Shown here piece by piece: positions 7,923-14,892 of a DNA stretch of 26,411 nt. The stretch spans positions 1-26,411 of the forward strand of contig JAEWED010000231.1 in assembly GCA_023389745.1 (NCBI GenBank), written 5' to 3'. Each line of letters begins with the position of its first letter. Position 1 is the first letter of the stretch. The notes under the pieces were generated by a model, which worked only from the letters and a program-made list of their open reading frames with translations, had not been told where the DNA came from and searched no databases. The position numbers were made by a program, and so were the translations under genes. The DNA comes from Actinomycetes bacterium (GTDB taxonomy: Bacteria > Actinomycetota > Acidimicrobiia > Acidimicrobiales > Microtrichaceae).

Positions 7923-8420
7923 ATGCGTGAGTACAACGTCCTGGTCGAGTTCTCGATCGACCCGCCCCTGAAGCGGGGCGACTTCGATCGGCTCATCGAC
8001 AGGGTGTTCGAGATGCCCACGGCGGCACAGTCGTTCACCGAGTACGCCGGCTTCACCACGACGTCCTCGATCCAGTTCAACGTCGGCGGCGAACGCATGG
8101 CGCACGCGGTGTCCGGCGGCGTCGCCCAGCTCGAGCGTGTGCTGCTCGACAGCGTGCCGCCCGCGACTACGGCCACGGTGATCCGTGTCGAGGCGTGCAC
8201 CCAGGAAGAGTTCCTGCGCGGGCTGGATCAGCCCGTCCGGGTCGAGCTCGTCGGCGTCGCCGAGATCGCCGACCTGATCGGACGCTCGACGGCGAAGACC
8301 GAGCTGCTGCTGTCCAAGAAGTCCGCGCCGCGCCCGTACGCCGAGCTGGCGATCGGCAGCGCGTGGAACAAGGCATGGCTGGATTGGTTCATCGAGCGGC
8401 ACGTTCGCGTCGAGCGGTGA
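7923..8420 (+). CDS. Small DNA-binding protein with C-terminal helix-turn-helix
   Basis: The ATG at 7923 follows GGAGG at a good distance and gives 165 residues; a longer open frame upstream lacks such support. Residues 1-100 alternate strands and helices (EYNVLVEFSI, then ATVIRVEA), which resembles a small alpha/beta domain with a ferredoxin-like pattern. Residues 110-162 read VGVAEIADLIGRSTAKTELL then AELAIGSAWNKAWLDWFIER. The GVAEIADL-G start and the W-x-x-x-x-x-x-W end match the MerR/excisionase-like helix-turn-helix seen in many actinobacterial regulators. The protein probably binds DNA and may sense something through the N-terminal domain. It could regulate the nuclease genes before it, but this is inference. 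A hairpin follows the stop. Confidence 0.65.
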   Translation: MREYNVLVEFSIDPPLKRGDFDRLIDRVFEMPTAAQSFTEYAGFTTTSSIQFNVGGERMAHAVSGGVAQLERVLLDSVPPATTATVIRVEACTQEEFLRGLDQPVRVELVGVAEIADLIGRSTAKTELLLSKKSAPRPYAELAIGSAWNKAWLDWFIERHVRVER

Positions 8421-8424
8421 TGGC

Positions 8425-8460
8425 GTTCGGGTCCGTCGGTCACGATCGACGGACCCGAGC
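8425..8460. terminator. Strong hairpin between convergent genes
   Basis: The arms 8425-8438 and 8447-8460 pair over 14 bp (11 perfect: CGGGTCCGTCG with CGACGGACCCG, plus three more with one G-T pair) around an 8-base loop. It lies just after the stop of the helix-turn-helix gene and between it and the convergent VapC gene. Only a short CTTT follows, so it may serve both strands as a GC-rich actinobacterial terminator. Confidence 0.65.
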
Positions 8461-8576
8461 CTTTGCCCCTCACAATTGACTGCTCGGCTGAATTCGACTG
8501 TTGGAGGACGCCCTACAGTTCTTCGCCTTGTGGCCGGCGACTCCCGGCCAAGCTGACCGGTCTGCCGCACGACGGC

Positions 8577-8972
8577 TCAGCTCAACAGCTCGACCGTCGC
8601 CCGGTTGCCGGGGGCGTTCGCCAGGTTTGCGTCGAAGGTGACGAGCGGAGCGCCGAGCACCTCTGCGAGTGCGACGTACGCGGCGTCGTACGCCGTCAGG
8701 TTCGAACGCAGCTGCCAGATGCGTGGGACCAGCACGTCGTGGTCGTAGTACTCGACGCCGAGGTCGCTCAGGTCGTCGAGAGCCGCTCGCCCCCGCCGAG
8801 AAGAGACCGTGCCCGAGCCGGTCAGCCGGCGCAGCGCCTGGACGACCTCAACGCTCAGCAGGTGCGGAGCGTGCAGGGTCACCTCGCTCGGGCGCACGCG
8901 CTCGGCCACGAGTGCGCCACGCTCGGTGTTGAGCAGCAGCTCGACCGCCGCGGAGGTGTCGAGCACGATCAC
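8577..8972 (-). CDS. vapC: VapC-type PIN-domain toxin ribonuclease
   Basis: A 131-residue PIN domain. The four acidic metal-binding residues are in place: Asp5 in VLDTSAAVELL, Glu42 in SVEVVQAL, Asp96 in TAYDAAYVALAE and Asp114 in VTFDANLA. These proteins cleave RNA, often tRNA or rRNA, and are kept inactive by the partner antitoxin. The start is a GTG at 8972 that overlaps the antitoxin stop as GTGA, which couples their translation at a fixed ratio. Length and motif order are typical, and nothing suggests loss of function. The RNA target cannot be told from sequence. Confidence 0.92.
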   Translation of the reverse strand: MIVLDTSAAVELLLNTERGALVAERVRPSEVTLHAPHLLSVEVVQALRRLTGSGTVSSRRGRAALDDLSDLGVEYYDHDVLVPRIWQLRSNLTAYDAAYVALAEVLGAPLVTFDANLANAPGNRATVELLS

Positions 8973-9196
8973 CGTGCGTCGCGGTCGTCTCGGATCAGCG
9001 CCGCGGCGTCAACCGGTTCGGCGGGTGACGGTCGGCCGCTGATCCGGTCGAGCACCTCGGCGCGTGACGGCCGATCGAGCGAGCGGCGCAGCTCGGCCAG
9101 CGCGAACTCCGACAACGATCGACCTTCGAGCGCCGCGCGTGCCTTGAGTTGTCGGTGCACGTCGTCAGGCACGTTCCGGATCTGGAGATTCGCCAT
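8969..9196 (-). CDS. vapB: FitA/VapB-like ribbon-helix-helix antitoxin
   Basis: The 75-residue frame from ATG 9196 has GGAG 6 bases upstream; the longer open frame upstream has unrelated composition. Residues 1-45 (MANLQIRNVPDDVHRQLKAR, then GRSLSEFALAELRR) form a ribbon-helix-helix DNA-binding domain of the Arc/FitA kind: one strand for the major groove and two helices for dimerisation. The C-terminal 30 residues, rich in charge and proline, should wrap around the toxin. It overlaps vapC by four bases. The pair likely represses its own promoter through the twin GCATGC boxes just upstream. Confidence 0.9.
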   Translation of the reverse strand: MANLQIRNVPDDVHRQLKARAALEGRSLSEFALAELRRSLDRPSRAEVLDRISGRPSPAEPVDAAALIRDDRDAR

Positions 9197-9210
9197 GCGC
9201 TCCACGCTAT

Positions 9211-9228
9211 TGCATGCACACTGCATGC
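9211..9228 (-). promoter_or_regulatory. Twin-palindrome operator of vapBC
   Basis: TGCATGC occurs at 9211-9217 and again at 9222-9228, 11 bp apart, about one helical turn. Each contains the palindrome GCATGC. The sites begin 15 bases upstream of the antitoxin start and so overlap the expected promoter. Two half-sites on the same face of DNA fit binding by ribbon-helix-helix dimers and toxin-antitoxin autorepression. Confidence 0.6.
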
Positions 9229-9240
9229 TGGCGACGCAGC

Positions 9241-9690
9241 TCAGGTGGCCGGGATCGGGGGGCCGACGCCGCGCAGGAGGAGTCGGTCGGACAGCGAGTC
9301 GTCGGATCCGAGCACGGCGAGCCGCCCGACGATCGACCCCGGCCGGAGCTTGGCTGCCGCTCCGAGGTCGAACGACACCAACTCGTCGATGAATCCGGCC
9401 AGCTCGTCGGCCGGCATCGCCTCGGCCCAGCCGGTGTCGAGCAATGTCTGATGCAGCCGCGCCCGCCACTGCGCCTCGGTCAGGTCGGATGCGACCACCA
9501 TCGCCGAGGTCGTGGACCGGTGGCTCGTGAAGCCCCCGAACGCCCGGCCGCAACCGCAACCGGGCATGCCTGGCCGTTCGCTGTCGCACACCATGCCGTA
9601 GCGGGCGACCAACTCGCCCTCGGGCACCCAGCAGAAGTCCTCGGGGCGGTCACCCTGGGACTGCGTCGTCGAGATCAGTACGTTCACCAT
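9241..9690 (-). CDS. Uncharacterised actinobacterial protein with Cys-rich motif
   Basis: I chose ATG 9690 (149 residues); an earlier start at 9720 adds ten residues of unlike composition. It opens MVNVLISTTQSQGDRPEDFC, then WVPEGELV and MVCDSERPGMPGCGCGRAF, then FTSHRSTTSAMVV, then a helical C-terminal half of mixed charge. The cluster of cysteines (one in DFCW, one in VCDS, two in GCGCG) suggests a metal site or disulfide. I have seen this FCW...EGELV...C-x-C pattern in other actinobacterial proteins, but know no function. There is no signal peptide. Its 3' end lies 44 bases from the antitoxin start, so read-through into vapBC is possible. Confidence 0.6.
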   Translation of the reverse strand: MVNVLISTTQSQGDRPEDFCWVPEGELVARYGMVCDSERPGMPGCGCGRAFGGFTSHRSTTSAMVVASDLTEAQWRARLHQTLLDTGWAEAMPADELAGFIDELVSFDLGAAAKLRPGSIVGRLAVLGSDDSLSDRLLLRGVGPPIPAT

Positions 9691-9740
9691 GCTCGCCAGC
9701 CTGCTTCGCTGCTGTGACAACCAAGCAGGGGCTTCACGGA

Positions 9741-9777
9741 ATTCGTTGCAACTCGGTTCTGGGACACACCCAGAGGT
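9741..9777 (+). repeat. Isolated copy of the TTCGTYGCAACTCGG intergenic repeat
   Basis: ATTCGTTGCAACTCGGTTCT is followed by GGGACACACCCAGAGG. The core matches seven further copies at 21310-22070. In this copy TCTGGG and CCCAGA can pair around a 5-base loop. It lies between two tandem minus-strand genes. Confidence 0.75.
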
Positions 9778-9834
9778 CGTGCTGGCGCCGCGGGACGCCG
9801 GTCGCCACGCTTCTGCGGAAGCGCGCCGACGAAT

Positions 9835-11304
9835 TCAGCCGGCGCCGCCGCCCTCATTCCGCATCCGCTCCACCAGTGCCGCGACCGCGTCGGGATCCTC
9901 CAGGTCCACGTCCTCGTCGATCGCCCGCATCGCCAGGCGCTTGGCCGGCTCGCGCACCTCGTCCGACGCGACGAGCTCCATGAACTCCGGCGTGACCCGC
10001 TCGATCATCTCGAGGGTGAACTCGACGTGACGGTCCTCCCAACCCGCCAATCGCTGTGCGGCGGGCACCAGCGCGGCGAGCTCCGCCGGCAGCGACGCCA
10101 ACGCCTCGGGCGGCACCGGCACCTTCCGCGGCACGAAGTCGCACAACAAGATCTCGAGCCGAGCCGGCGACCACGCCACCGGCGAACGCCCCATCTCACG
10201 ACTCATGAACCGCGTCACCAGACGAGCCGTGTCACGCAGTCGCTCGGGCGTGAGCTCGTCATCGAACACCTCGGCCGAACCCTCGACGATCGACTCGACG
10301 ACCGCGTCCAGCTCCTCGTCGGTCGGCGGCTCCACCGCCGACAGCCGAGAGGGCTCCGGCAACGACCGCATGACCGACTCGAGCAGCGGCCGCAGCAGCG
10401 GGAAGTCCTCCTCGACCGGCGCCAGCATCGTCATGTCGGTCCGCTGCAGCGCCTGCTGCAACCGGGCGTGCGCCTCGGCCGGCTCGAGCGGCGACGCCAC
10501 CAGACCCTGGGATGCCGCCTCGGCCTGCACCCCGTCGACGTCGGCCGACACCAGGATGTCGCTCGCCATGCCACCGAGGTTCGAGTCGATGAACGCCATC
10601 ACCAGATGCGGCTCGGCGGCACCCGGGTGCCGAGCGACCAGCCCGACGTGGTGCCCGTCGTCGGTCTCGTGATCCAAGAGGAATGCCTCCTCGACCACGG
10701 CCTGACCCACGGGCGCAGCAAAGGCGACCACCGACGGGTCCACCGCCTCGAGGTCCAGCTCAGCCTTCGACTGCGCGGCGGCGTCCAGGAACGGGGCGAT
10801 CGCGGCGAGCAGCTGCGCCCATTCCGGCTCGTCGCCGACGATCCGACGCGACAACCCGCCGACGAAGTCGTAGAAGAACTCCGCCTCGGAGGGCAGGTCG
10901 TCGTCGCGGGTGTCCCACGGCGTGTCGTCGCGCAGTTCGGCCTGGAAGCCTCCGACCAAGTCCGAGGCCCACAGCTCCACCTGCAGCGGATCGCCCAGGT
11001 CGAGCTCGCGGAAGCTCTCGACCATCGGCCCGAACGGGTCGCCCGCCGCCCGCTCGTCGGGACCGTCGAACCCCAGGTCGAAGCCGTCCGGCATGCCGAG
11101 CCCGAGATCGAAGCCCGTGCCGGCGAACTGCTGATCGCCGGCCCCGCCAGCGCCGCCAGCCCCGCCGGCCCCGCCGGCCATCGCTTCGCCGAGCGCCGCC
11201 CAGCCCGTCGGCTCGCCGGGACGGTCGCCTGGTCGGGTGCCCTTCGGGGTCACTCGACCGCCACCGGTGCGGCCCTTGTTCGGCGACTTCTTGCGCTTCG
11301 ACAT
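9835..11304 (-). CDS. Uncharacterised acidic cytoplasmic protein (489 aa)
   Basis: ATG 11304 is chosen because GAGG lies 8 bases ahead; seven more codons are open upstream. Residues 1-35 are basic (MSKRKKSPNKGRTGG...), 45-60 form a Gly/Ala run with GGA repeats, and the rest is strongly acidic and helical. Motifs visible include SEAEFFYDFVGGLSRRI, VEEAFLLDHETDDGHHVGLV and PHLVMAFIDSNLGGMASDIL, the last two resembling a small beta domain. The C-terminal half has ARLVTRFMSREMG and ILLCDFVPRKVP. I recognise no family or catalytic motif and see no membrane segment. It is divergent from the potassium channel gene with only about 37 bases between starts, so their promoters must overlap or lie inside the coding ends. 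Confidence 0.7.
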   Translation of the reverse strand: MSKRKKSPNKGRTGGGRVTPKGTRPGDRPGEPTGWAALGEAMAGGAGGAGGAGGAGDQQFAGTGFDLGLGMPDGFDLGFDGPDERAAGDPFGPMVESFRELDLGDPLQVELWASDLVGGFQAELRDDTPWDTRDDDLPSEAEFFYDFVGGLSRRIVGDEPEWAQLLAAIAPFLDAAAQSKAELDLEAVDPSVVAFAAPVGQAVVEEAFLLDHETDDGHHVGLVARHPGAAEPHLVMAFIDSNLGGMASDILVSADVDGVQAEAASQGLVASPLEPAEAHARLQQALQRTDMTMLAPVEEDFPLLRPLLESVMRSLPEPSRLSAVEPPTDEELDAVVESIVEGSAEVFDDELTPERLRDTARLVTRFMSREMGRSPVAWSPARLEILLCDFVPRKVPVPPEALASLPAELAALVPAAQRLAGWEDRHVEFTLEMIERVTPEFMELVASDEVREPAKRLAMRAIDEDVDLEDPDAVAALVERMRNEGGGAG

Positions 11305-11341
11305 CCGACGAGCCTCGCGCAGCACGAACCGAGGTGTGGAA

Positions 11342-12307
11342 GTGACACCTGGTGTCGTCGGCAGCCCTGAGATCGGCAGGCGGGTGACTCACGCCGAGAT
11401 CCACCGTCGGCGCACCGACACCCACAACGATGTGGCGGTGAGCCAGAGCGACGTCACCAGCGCGAAGCGCCCGAAGGCCGAGAACACCTCGCCGAGCCTT
11501 CGCCACTACGTGGCGCGGACCCAGTCCGCCCTCGACCTGGTCGCGCTGCTCACCCTGTGGATCGTCGTCATCCCGGTCCGGCAGCTCGGCATGGGCGAGG
11601 AGCTGACCATCGGCGGGGTCATCATCCGCCTCACCGTCTCGTTCATCTACGGCGTCGACCTGGCGATCCGGGCTCGACTCGCGCCCCGCCACCTCGAGTA
11701 CGTGCGCACCCACCCGATCGCCCTGCTCGCCGTCGTCTTCCCGCCGATCCGCGTGATCTTCAGCCTGCGTCTCATCACGTCGCTGTTCCGGCGGGGCAAC
11801 ATCACCCGCTTCCTGATCGCGGCGGGCATCCTGCTGATCAACGGGGCGATCATCGTCTACTACTACGAGTACAACGCGCCGGGCGCGAACATCACGACGC
11901 CGTGGGTCTCGATCTGGTGGGCCATCGTGACCGTCGCGACGGTCGGCTACGGCGACAACTACCCGGTCACCGTCGCCGGCAGGGTCGTGGCGAGCTTCAT
12001 CATGGCGATCGGCATCCTGACCCTCGCCGTGGTCACCGCGCAGGTCAGCTCCAGCTTCGTCGACCAGGGCCGGCGTCGGCAGCAGCCATCCGGCGACGCA
12101 GCCGCTGACGAGTCGCCCGCCGACGATGCGGCCGAACTGCCGCCCGAGCGTGACGACGTGCCGCTCGACGGCACCCACCTGCGCGAGCTGCACGAACGCC
12201 TGGCGCGCATCGAAGCACACCTGGCGATGCTCGTCCGTTCCAGCGACGACGAGGCCGACGACCGGCCCGACGACCGGCCCGACGCCGACGACGGCCCCTC
12301 GCGCTGA
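11342..12307 (+). CDS. Six-helix voltage-gated-type potassium channel
   Basis: The selectivity filter TVATVGYGD is unmistakable and follows the pore helix ITTPWVSIWWAIV. Before it are segments ALDLVALLTLWIVVIPV, IIRLTVSFIYGVDLAI, HPIALLAVVFPPIRVI, an S4-like helix with spaced arginines (IRVIFSLRLITSLFRR) and ITRFLIAAGILLINGAIIVY; after it, VVASFIMAIGILTLAVVTAQ is the inner helix. The C-terminal 80 residues are acidic, with a short coiled-coil (LHERLARIEAHLAML). This is a tetrameric inner-membrane K+ channel. Start choice is uncertain: GTG 11342 has GAGG 7 bases upstream (321 residues), but GTG 11384 or 11435 would also leave all helices intact. No regulatory RCK domain is present. Confidence 0.88.
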   Translation: MTPGVVGSPEIGRRVTHAEIHRRRTDTHNDVAVSQSDVTSAKRPKAENTSPSLRHYVARTQSALDLVALLTLWIVVIPVRQLGMGEELTIGGVIIRLTVSFIYGVDLAIRARLAPRHLEYVRTHPIALLAVVFPPIRVIFSLRLITSLFRRGNITRFLIAAGILLINGAIIVYYYEYNAPGANITTPWVSIWWAIVTVATVGYGDNYPVTVAGRVVASFIMAIGILTLAVVTAQVSSSFVDQGRRRQQPSGDAAADESPADDAAELPPERDDVPLDGTHLRELHERLARIEAHLAMLVRSSDDEADDRPDDRPDADDGPSR

Positions 12308-12319
12308 TCGACTTCCGAT

Positions 12320-12350
12320 CTCGTTTCGGTGTGATCGCTCCGAGAACGAG
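12320..12350. terminator. Hairpin after potassium channel gene
   Basis: CTCGTTTCGG (12320-12329) pairs with CCGAGAACGAG (12340-12350) with a single bulge, around a 10-base loop. It lies 13 bases after the channel stop and faces the convergent MFS gene. Confidence 0.5.
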
Positions 12351-12362
12351 GCGGATTTCGGG

Positions 12363-12437
12363 GGTCGGAGGTCGGCGGAGGCGGGGGGCGGAGGTCGGCG
12401 GAGGCGGGGGTCGAGGAGCCGGGGTCAGAGAAGCCGG
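12363..12437. repeat. GC-rich tandem repeats between convergent genes
   Basis: CGGAGGTCGGCGGAGGCGGG occurs twice in direct succession from about 12365 and 12390. It is followed by two shorter units, GAGCCGGGGTCAG and GAAGCCGGGGTCAG. No gene is visible. It is probably a simple slippage repeat in the space between two convergent genes. Confidence 0.7.
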
Positions 12438-12439
12438 GG

Positions 12440-14035
12440 TCAGGCGGATCCGGCCTCGGCGTCTGCTGCGTAGCCGGCGATCAGGCGCCGCTCCTCGTCG
12501 TGGCGGGGGAAGCAGAAGAACACCACCGCGGCGCCCAGCACGATCGCGATCGAGCCCGCCAGGTACGCCCAGTGCTGGCCCTTCACGAAGGCGTCCCGCG
12601 CCGCCTCGGCGATCTGCGAGGCGTACTGCGGGTACTGCGCGGCGGTCGTCTCGGCGCTGGCGAACGAGCGCAGCAGCTGGTTCTCGGTCGACTCTGACAC
12701 CGACGACGCCTCGGGTGACGCGCTGATCGTCGCGGCGAACGCCGACGCGTAGCCGGCGGTCAACAACGCCCCGAGGATCGACTGCATGATGGCGCCGCCC
12801 AGGTCACGCTGCAGGTCTGCGGTGCCCGACGCCATGCCGGCCCGCGACACCGGCACCGAGCTGGTCAGCGACCGCGACGCCGGGGTGCCGGCGAACCCGA
12901 CGCCGATGCCGACCAGCGCGTAGGCGACCATCACGTGCCAGACCTTGGCGGTCTCGGTCCACAGCACGAGCATGGCGATGAACCCCGCCAGGCAGAAGAC
13001 GTAGCCGAGCAGCAGCGTGAACCGGGCGCCCTTGGTCTCGACGAGCTTGGCCGAGCGGGGTGCCACGACGACCATGCAGACCGCCGCGGCCAGGATCGAC
13101 GCACCCGCCTCGAGCGCGGAGTAACCCAGCACGTTCTGCAGGTACTGCTGGCCCACGAACATGGCGCCCATCAGCGACCCGAACACGATGATGCCGCCGA
13201 CCGCCGCGACCCAGAACGTCGGACGGGCCGCGACGTGCAGGTCGTAGAGCGGCTCGGGAGCCCGCTGCTGGCGCAGCACGAACAGCACCAGCAGCACGAG
13301 CGCCACGCCGCCGAGCACCAATGCCGCGGTGCCCTTGCCGGGCGCCGGCGCGAAGTTGATCGCGAGCACGATGCCGGCCACGAACAGCACCGACAGCACG
13401 CCCCCGAGGTGGTCGACCGGATCGGTGGTCTCGTTGACGTGCGCCGGCACCAGCCGCATCGACAGCAGCAGCGCGACCACGGCGAGCGGCAGGGTCAGCA
13501 CGAACACCGAGCCCCACCAGAAGTGCCCGAGCAGCCAGCCCGAGGCGAGCGGCCCGAGCGCCGACATGGCACCACCGAGCGCCGACCACAGGGCGATCGA
13601 ACGGGTGCGCTTCGGCCCGGCCCACAGCGCGGTGATCAACGCGAGCGTGGTCGGGTACGCCATGCCCGCGGCGAGCCCGCCGAGCAGCCGGGCCAGCACG
13701 AGCACCTCGACCGACGGCGCCCACGCGGCGAGCAGGCACGCCGGGATCGACAGCCCCACTCCCAGGAGCAGCATCAGCTTGCGGCCGTAGCGGTCGCCGA
13801 GCGCACCCAGGTACAGCACCGACGCCGCGAGCCCCAGCGAATAGCCGATGGCGACCAGGTTGAGCTGGGTCTGCGAGGCGTCGAACGCCCGGCCGATGTC
13901 GGGCAGCGCGACGTTCGCGACCGCCAGGTTCAGGTTGGCGACGGTCGCCACGAGGATCAGCGTGAGCAGCACCGCCCCCGCACGCTGCGGCACGCGCTCC
14001 TCCTCGGCGATCGTCGGGGCTGTCGGATCGACCAC
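12440..14035 (-). CDS. MFS drug exporter, DHA2 (14-helix) family
   Basis: A 531-residue inner-membrane protein. The GTG at 14035 is preferred since AGAGAGGAA stands just ahead; a GTG at 14074 would add 13 residues. The first helix begins AVLLTLILVATVANLNLAVA, followed by NVALPDIGRAF. Motif A, GALGDRYGRKLMLL, lies near residues 77-90, and ALGPLASGWLLGHFWWGSVF carries the motif C region. About fourteen hydrophobic segments can be counted, as in QacA/EmrB-like proton antiporters. Near 405-450 a soluble stretch precedes the last helix. The first transmembrane segment has Asn-Leu-Asn in place of the usual Asp-x-Thr, so the standard proton-coupled acid of motif D1 (LDxTIVNVALP) is missing. Substrate unknown. 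It is convergent with the K+ channel and has no linked regulator. Confidence 0.88.
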   Translation of the reverse strand: MVDPTAPTIAEEERVPQRAGAVLLTLILVATVANLNLAVANVALPDIGRAFDASQTQLNLVAIGYSLGLAASVLYLGALGDRYGRKLMLLLGVGLSIPACLLAAWAPSVEVLVLARLLGGLAAGMAYPTTLALITALWAGPKRTRSIALWSALGGAMSALGPLASGWLLGHFWWGSVFVLTLPLAVVALLLSMRLVPAHVNETTDPVDHLGGVLSVLFVAGIVLAINFAPAPGKGTAALVLGGVALVLLVLFVLRQQRAPEPLYDLHVAARPTFWVAAVGGIIVFGSLMGAMFVGQQYLQNVLGYSALEAGASILAAAVCMVVVAPRSAKLVETKGARFTLLLGYVFCLAGFIAMLVLWTETAKVWHVMVAYALVGIGVGFAGTPASRSLTSSVPVSRAGMASGTADLQRDLGGAIMQSILGALLTAGYASAFAATISASPEASSVSESTENQLLRSFASAETTAAQYPQYASQIAEAARDAFVKGQHWAYLAGSIAIVLGAAVVFFCFPRHDEERRLIAGYAADAEAGSA

Positions 14036-14124
14036 TGCTTCCTCTCTGCACGCCGACCCCGTGGCCGTCGTCACACGTGACCCTACTGACGGCGATCCGC
14101 GGCAGCAGCCGCTGCGGCGCTGGC

Positions 14125-14130
14125 TACTCT
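14125..14130 (+). promoter_or_regulatory. -10 box for hemolysin III gene, leaderless
   Basis: TACTCT ends six bases before the ATG at 14137, so transcription would start at the A of the start codon. No Shine-Dalgarno sequence precedes this ATG. Leaderless mRNAs are common in actinobacteria. No clear -35 box is seen. Confidence 0.45.
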
Positions 14131-14136
14131 GACGCC

Positions 14137-14814
14137 ATGACGGCGCAGGACCTCGTCAACTCCATCATCGGACCGCCCGGTCCCTACGGCCACCGTCCGA
14201 CGTGGCGCGGCTGGCTGCACTTCGCGGCCTTCCTGATCGTGCTGCCCGCGGGGCTGTACCTGCTCGCCTCGGCCGAGTCGGTCGCCGCCCGGGTCGCCGT
14301 GGCCATCTACTGGGCGAGCCTCGCCGGCCTGTTCGCGACCAGCGCCTCGTACCACCGGCTGGCTCGCACGCACCGGGCGGTGCTGTGGTTCCGACGGGCC
14401 GACCACTCGATGATCTACCTGCTCATCGCCGGCACCTACACCCCGATCTGCCTGATCGCGCTGCCGGCGATCTGGGGCATCCCGATGCTCGTCGTCGCCT
14501 GGGTGACCGCACTCGCCGGCGTCATCATGAAGATGGTCCGGCTGCGCCTCGAGGGCGGCAAGTCCGGCTCATGGCTCTACATCGTCATGGGCTGGGGTGC
14601 GGTCATCACGCTGCCGGTGCTGGTCACGAACCTGAACGCGGTGCAGCTGGTGCTGCTCGGCGTCGGCGGTGTGCTCTACACCGTCGGAGCGGTGGTGCTC
14701 GGCCGCAAGCGCCCCGACCCGGTGCCGGCCAAGTTCGGCTACCACGAGGTCTGGCACGGCTTCACGATCGCCGCGGGCGCCTGCCACTTCGCCCTGGTCG
14801 CCACGCTGATCTGA
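14137..14814 (+). CDS. Hemolysin III / PAQR-family membrane protein
   Basis: A 225-residue protein of the YqfA/HlyIII type with seven membrane segments. Family motifs are present in order: SASYHRL after the second helix, RRADHSMIYLLIAGTYTPIC, and HEVWHGFTIAAGACHFALVA at the C-terminus. The three conserved histidine sites, thought to hold a zinc ion inside the membrane in this superfamily, are all intact. The name hemolysin is historical; relatives act in membrane homeostasis or hydrolysis of membrane amides. The ATG at 14137 is chosen over an in-frame start at 14077 because the family begins close to it and a -10 box fits a leaderless start. The gene is divergent from the MFS exporter. Confidence 0.88.
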   Translation: MTAQDLVNSIIGPPGPYGHRPTWRGWLHFAAFLIVLPAGLYLLASAESVAARVAVAIYWASLAGLFATSASYHRLARTHRAVLWFRRADHSMIYLLIAGTYTPICLIALPAIWGIPMLVVAWVTALAGVIMKMVRLRLEGGKSGSWLYIVMGWGAVITLPVLVTNLNAVQLVLLGVGGVLYTVGAVVLGRKRPDPVPAKFGYHEVWHGFTIAAGACHFALVATLI

Positions 14815-14834
14815 CGGCGGCTCGCCTGCACGCC

Positions 14835-14872
14835 GTGTGCTGAACCGCCGTCCCGGCGGCGTCCGAGCACAC
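14835..14872. terminator. Two-tier hairpin between convergent genes
   Basis: An outer 7-bp perfect stem (GTGTGCT at 14835-14841, AGCACAC at 14866-14872) encloses an inner one, CCGCCG/CGGCGG with a 3-base loop (14845-14859). It sits between the ends of the hemolysin III gene and the YibE/F gene and could end transcription from both sides. Confidence 0.6.
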
Positions 14873-14892
14873 CGCGACGGGAGCGGCGCTGC

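Noticed and set aside
10027..11370. Long plus-strand open frame opposite the 489-residue gene
   Set aside because: The peptide is full of His, Arg and Gln with no domain pattern, as expected from the antisense of a GC-rich gene.
10760..12220. 486-residue minus-strand frame covering part of the K+ channel
   Set aside because: Asp/Arg-rich shadow; the channel on the other strand has clear membrane segments and the TVGYGD filter.
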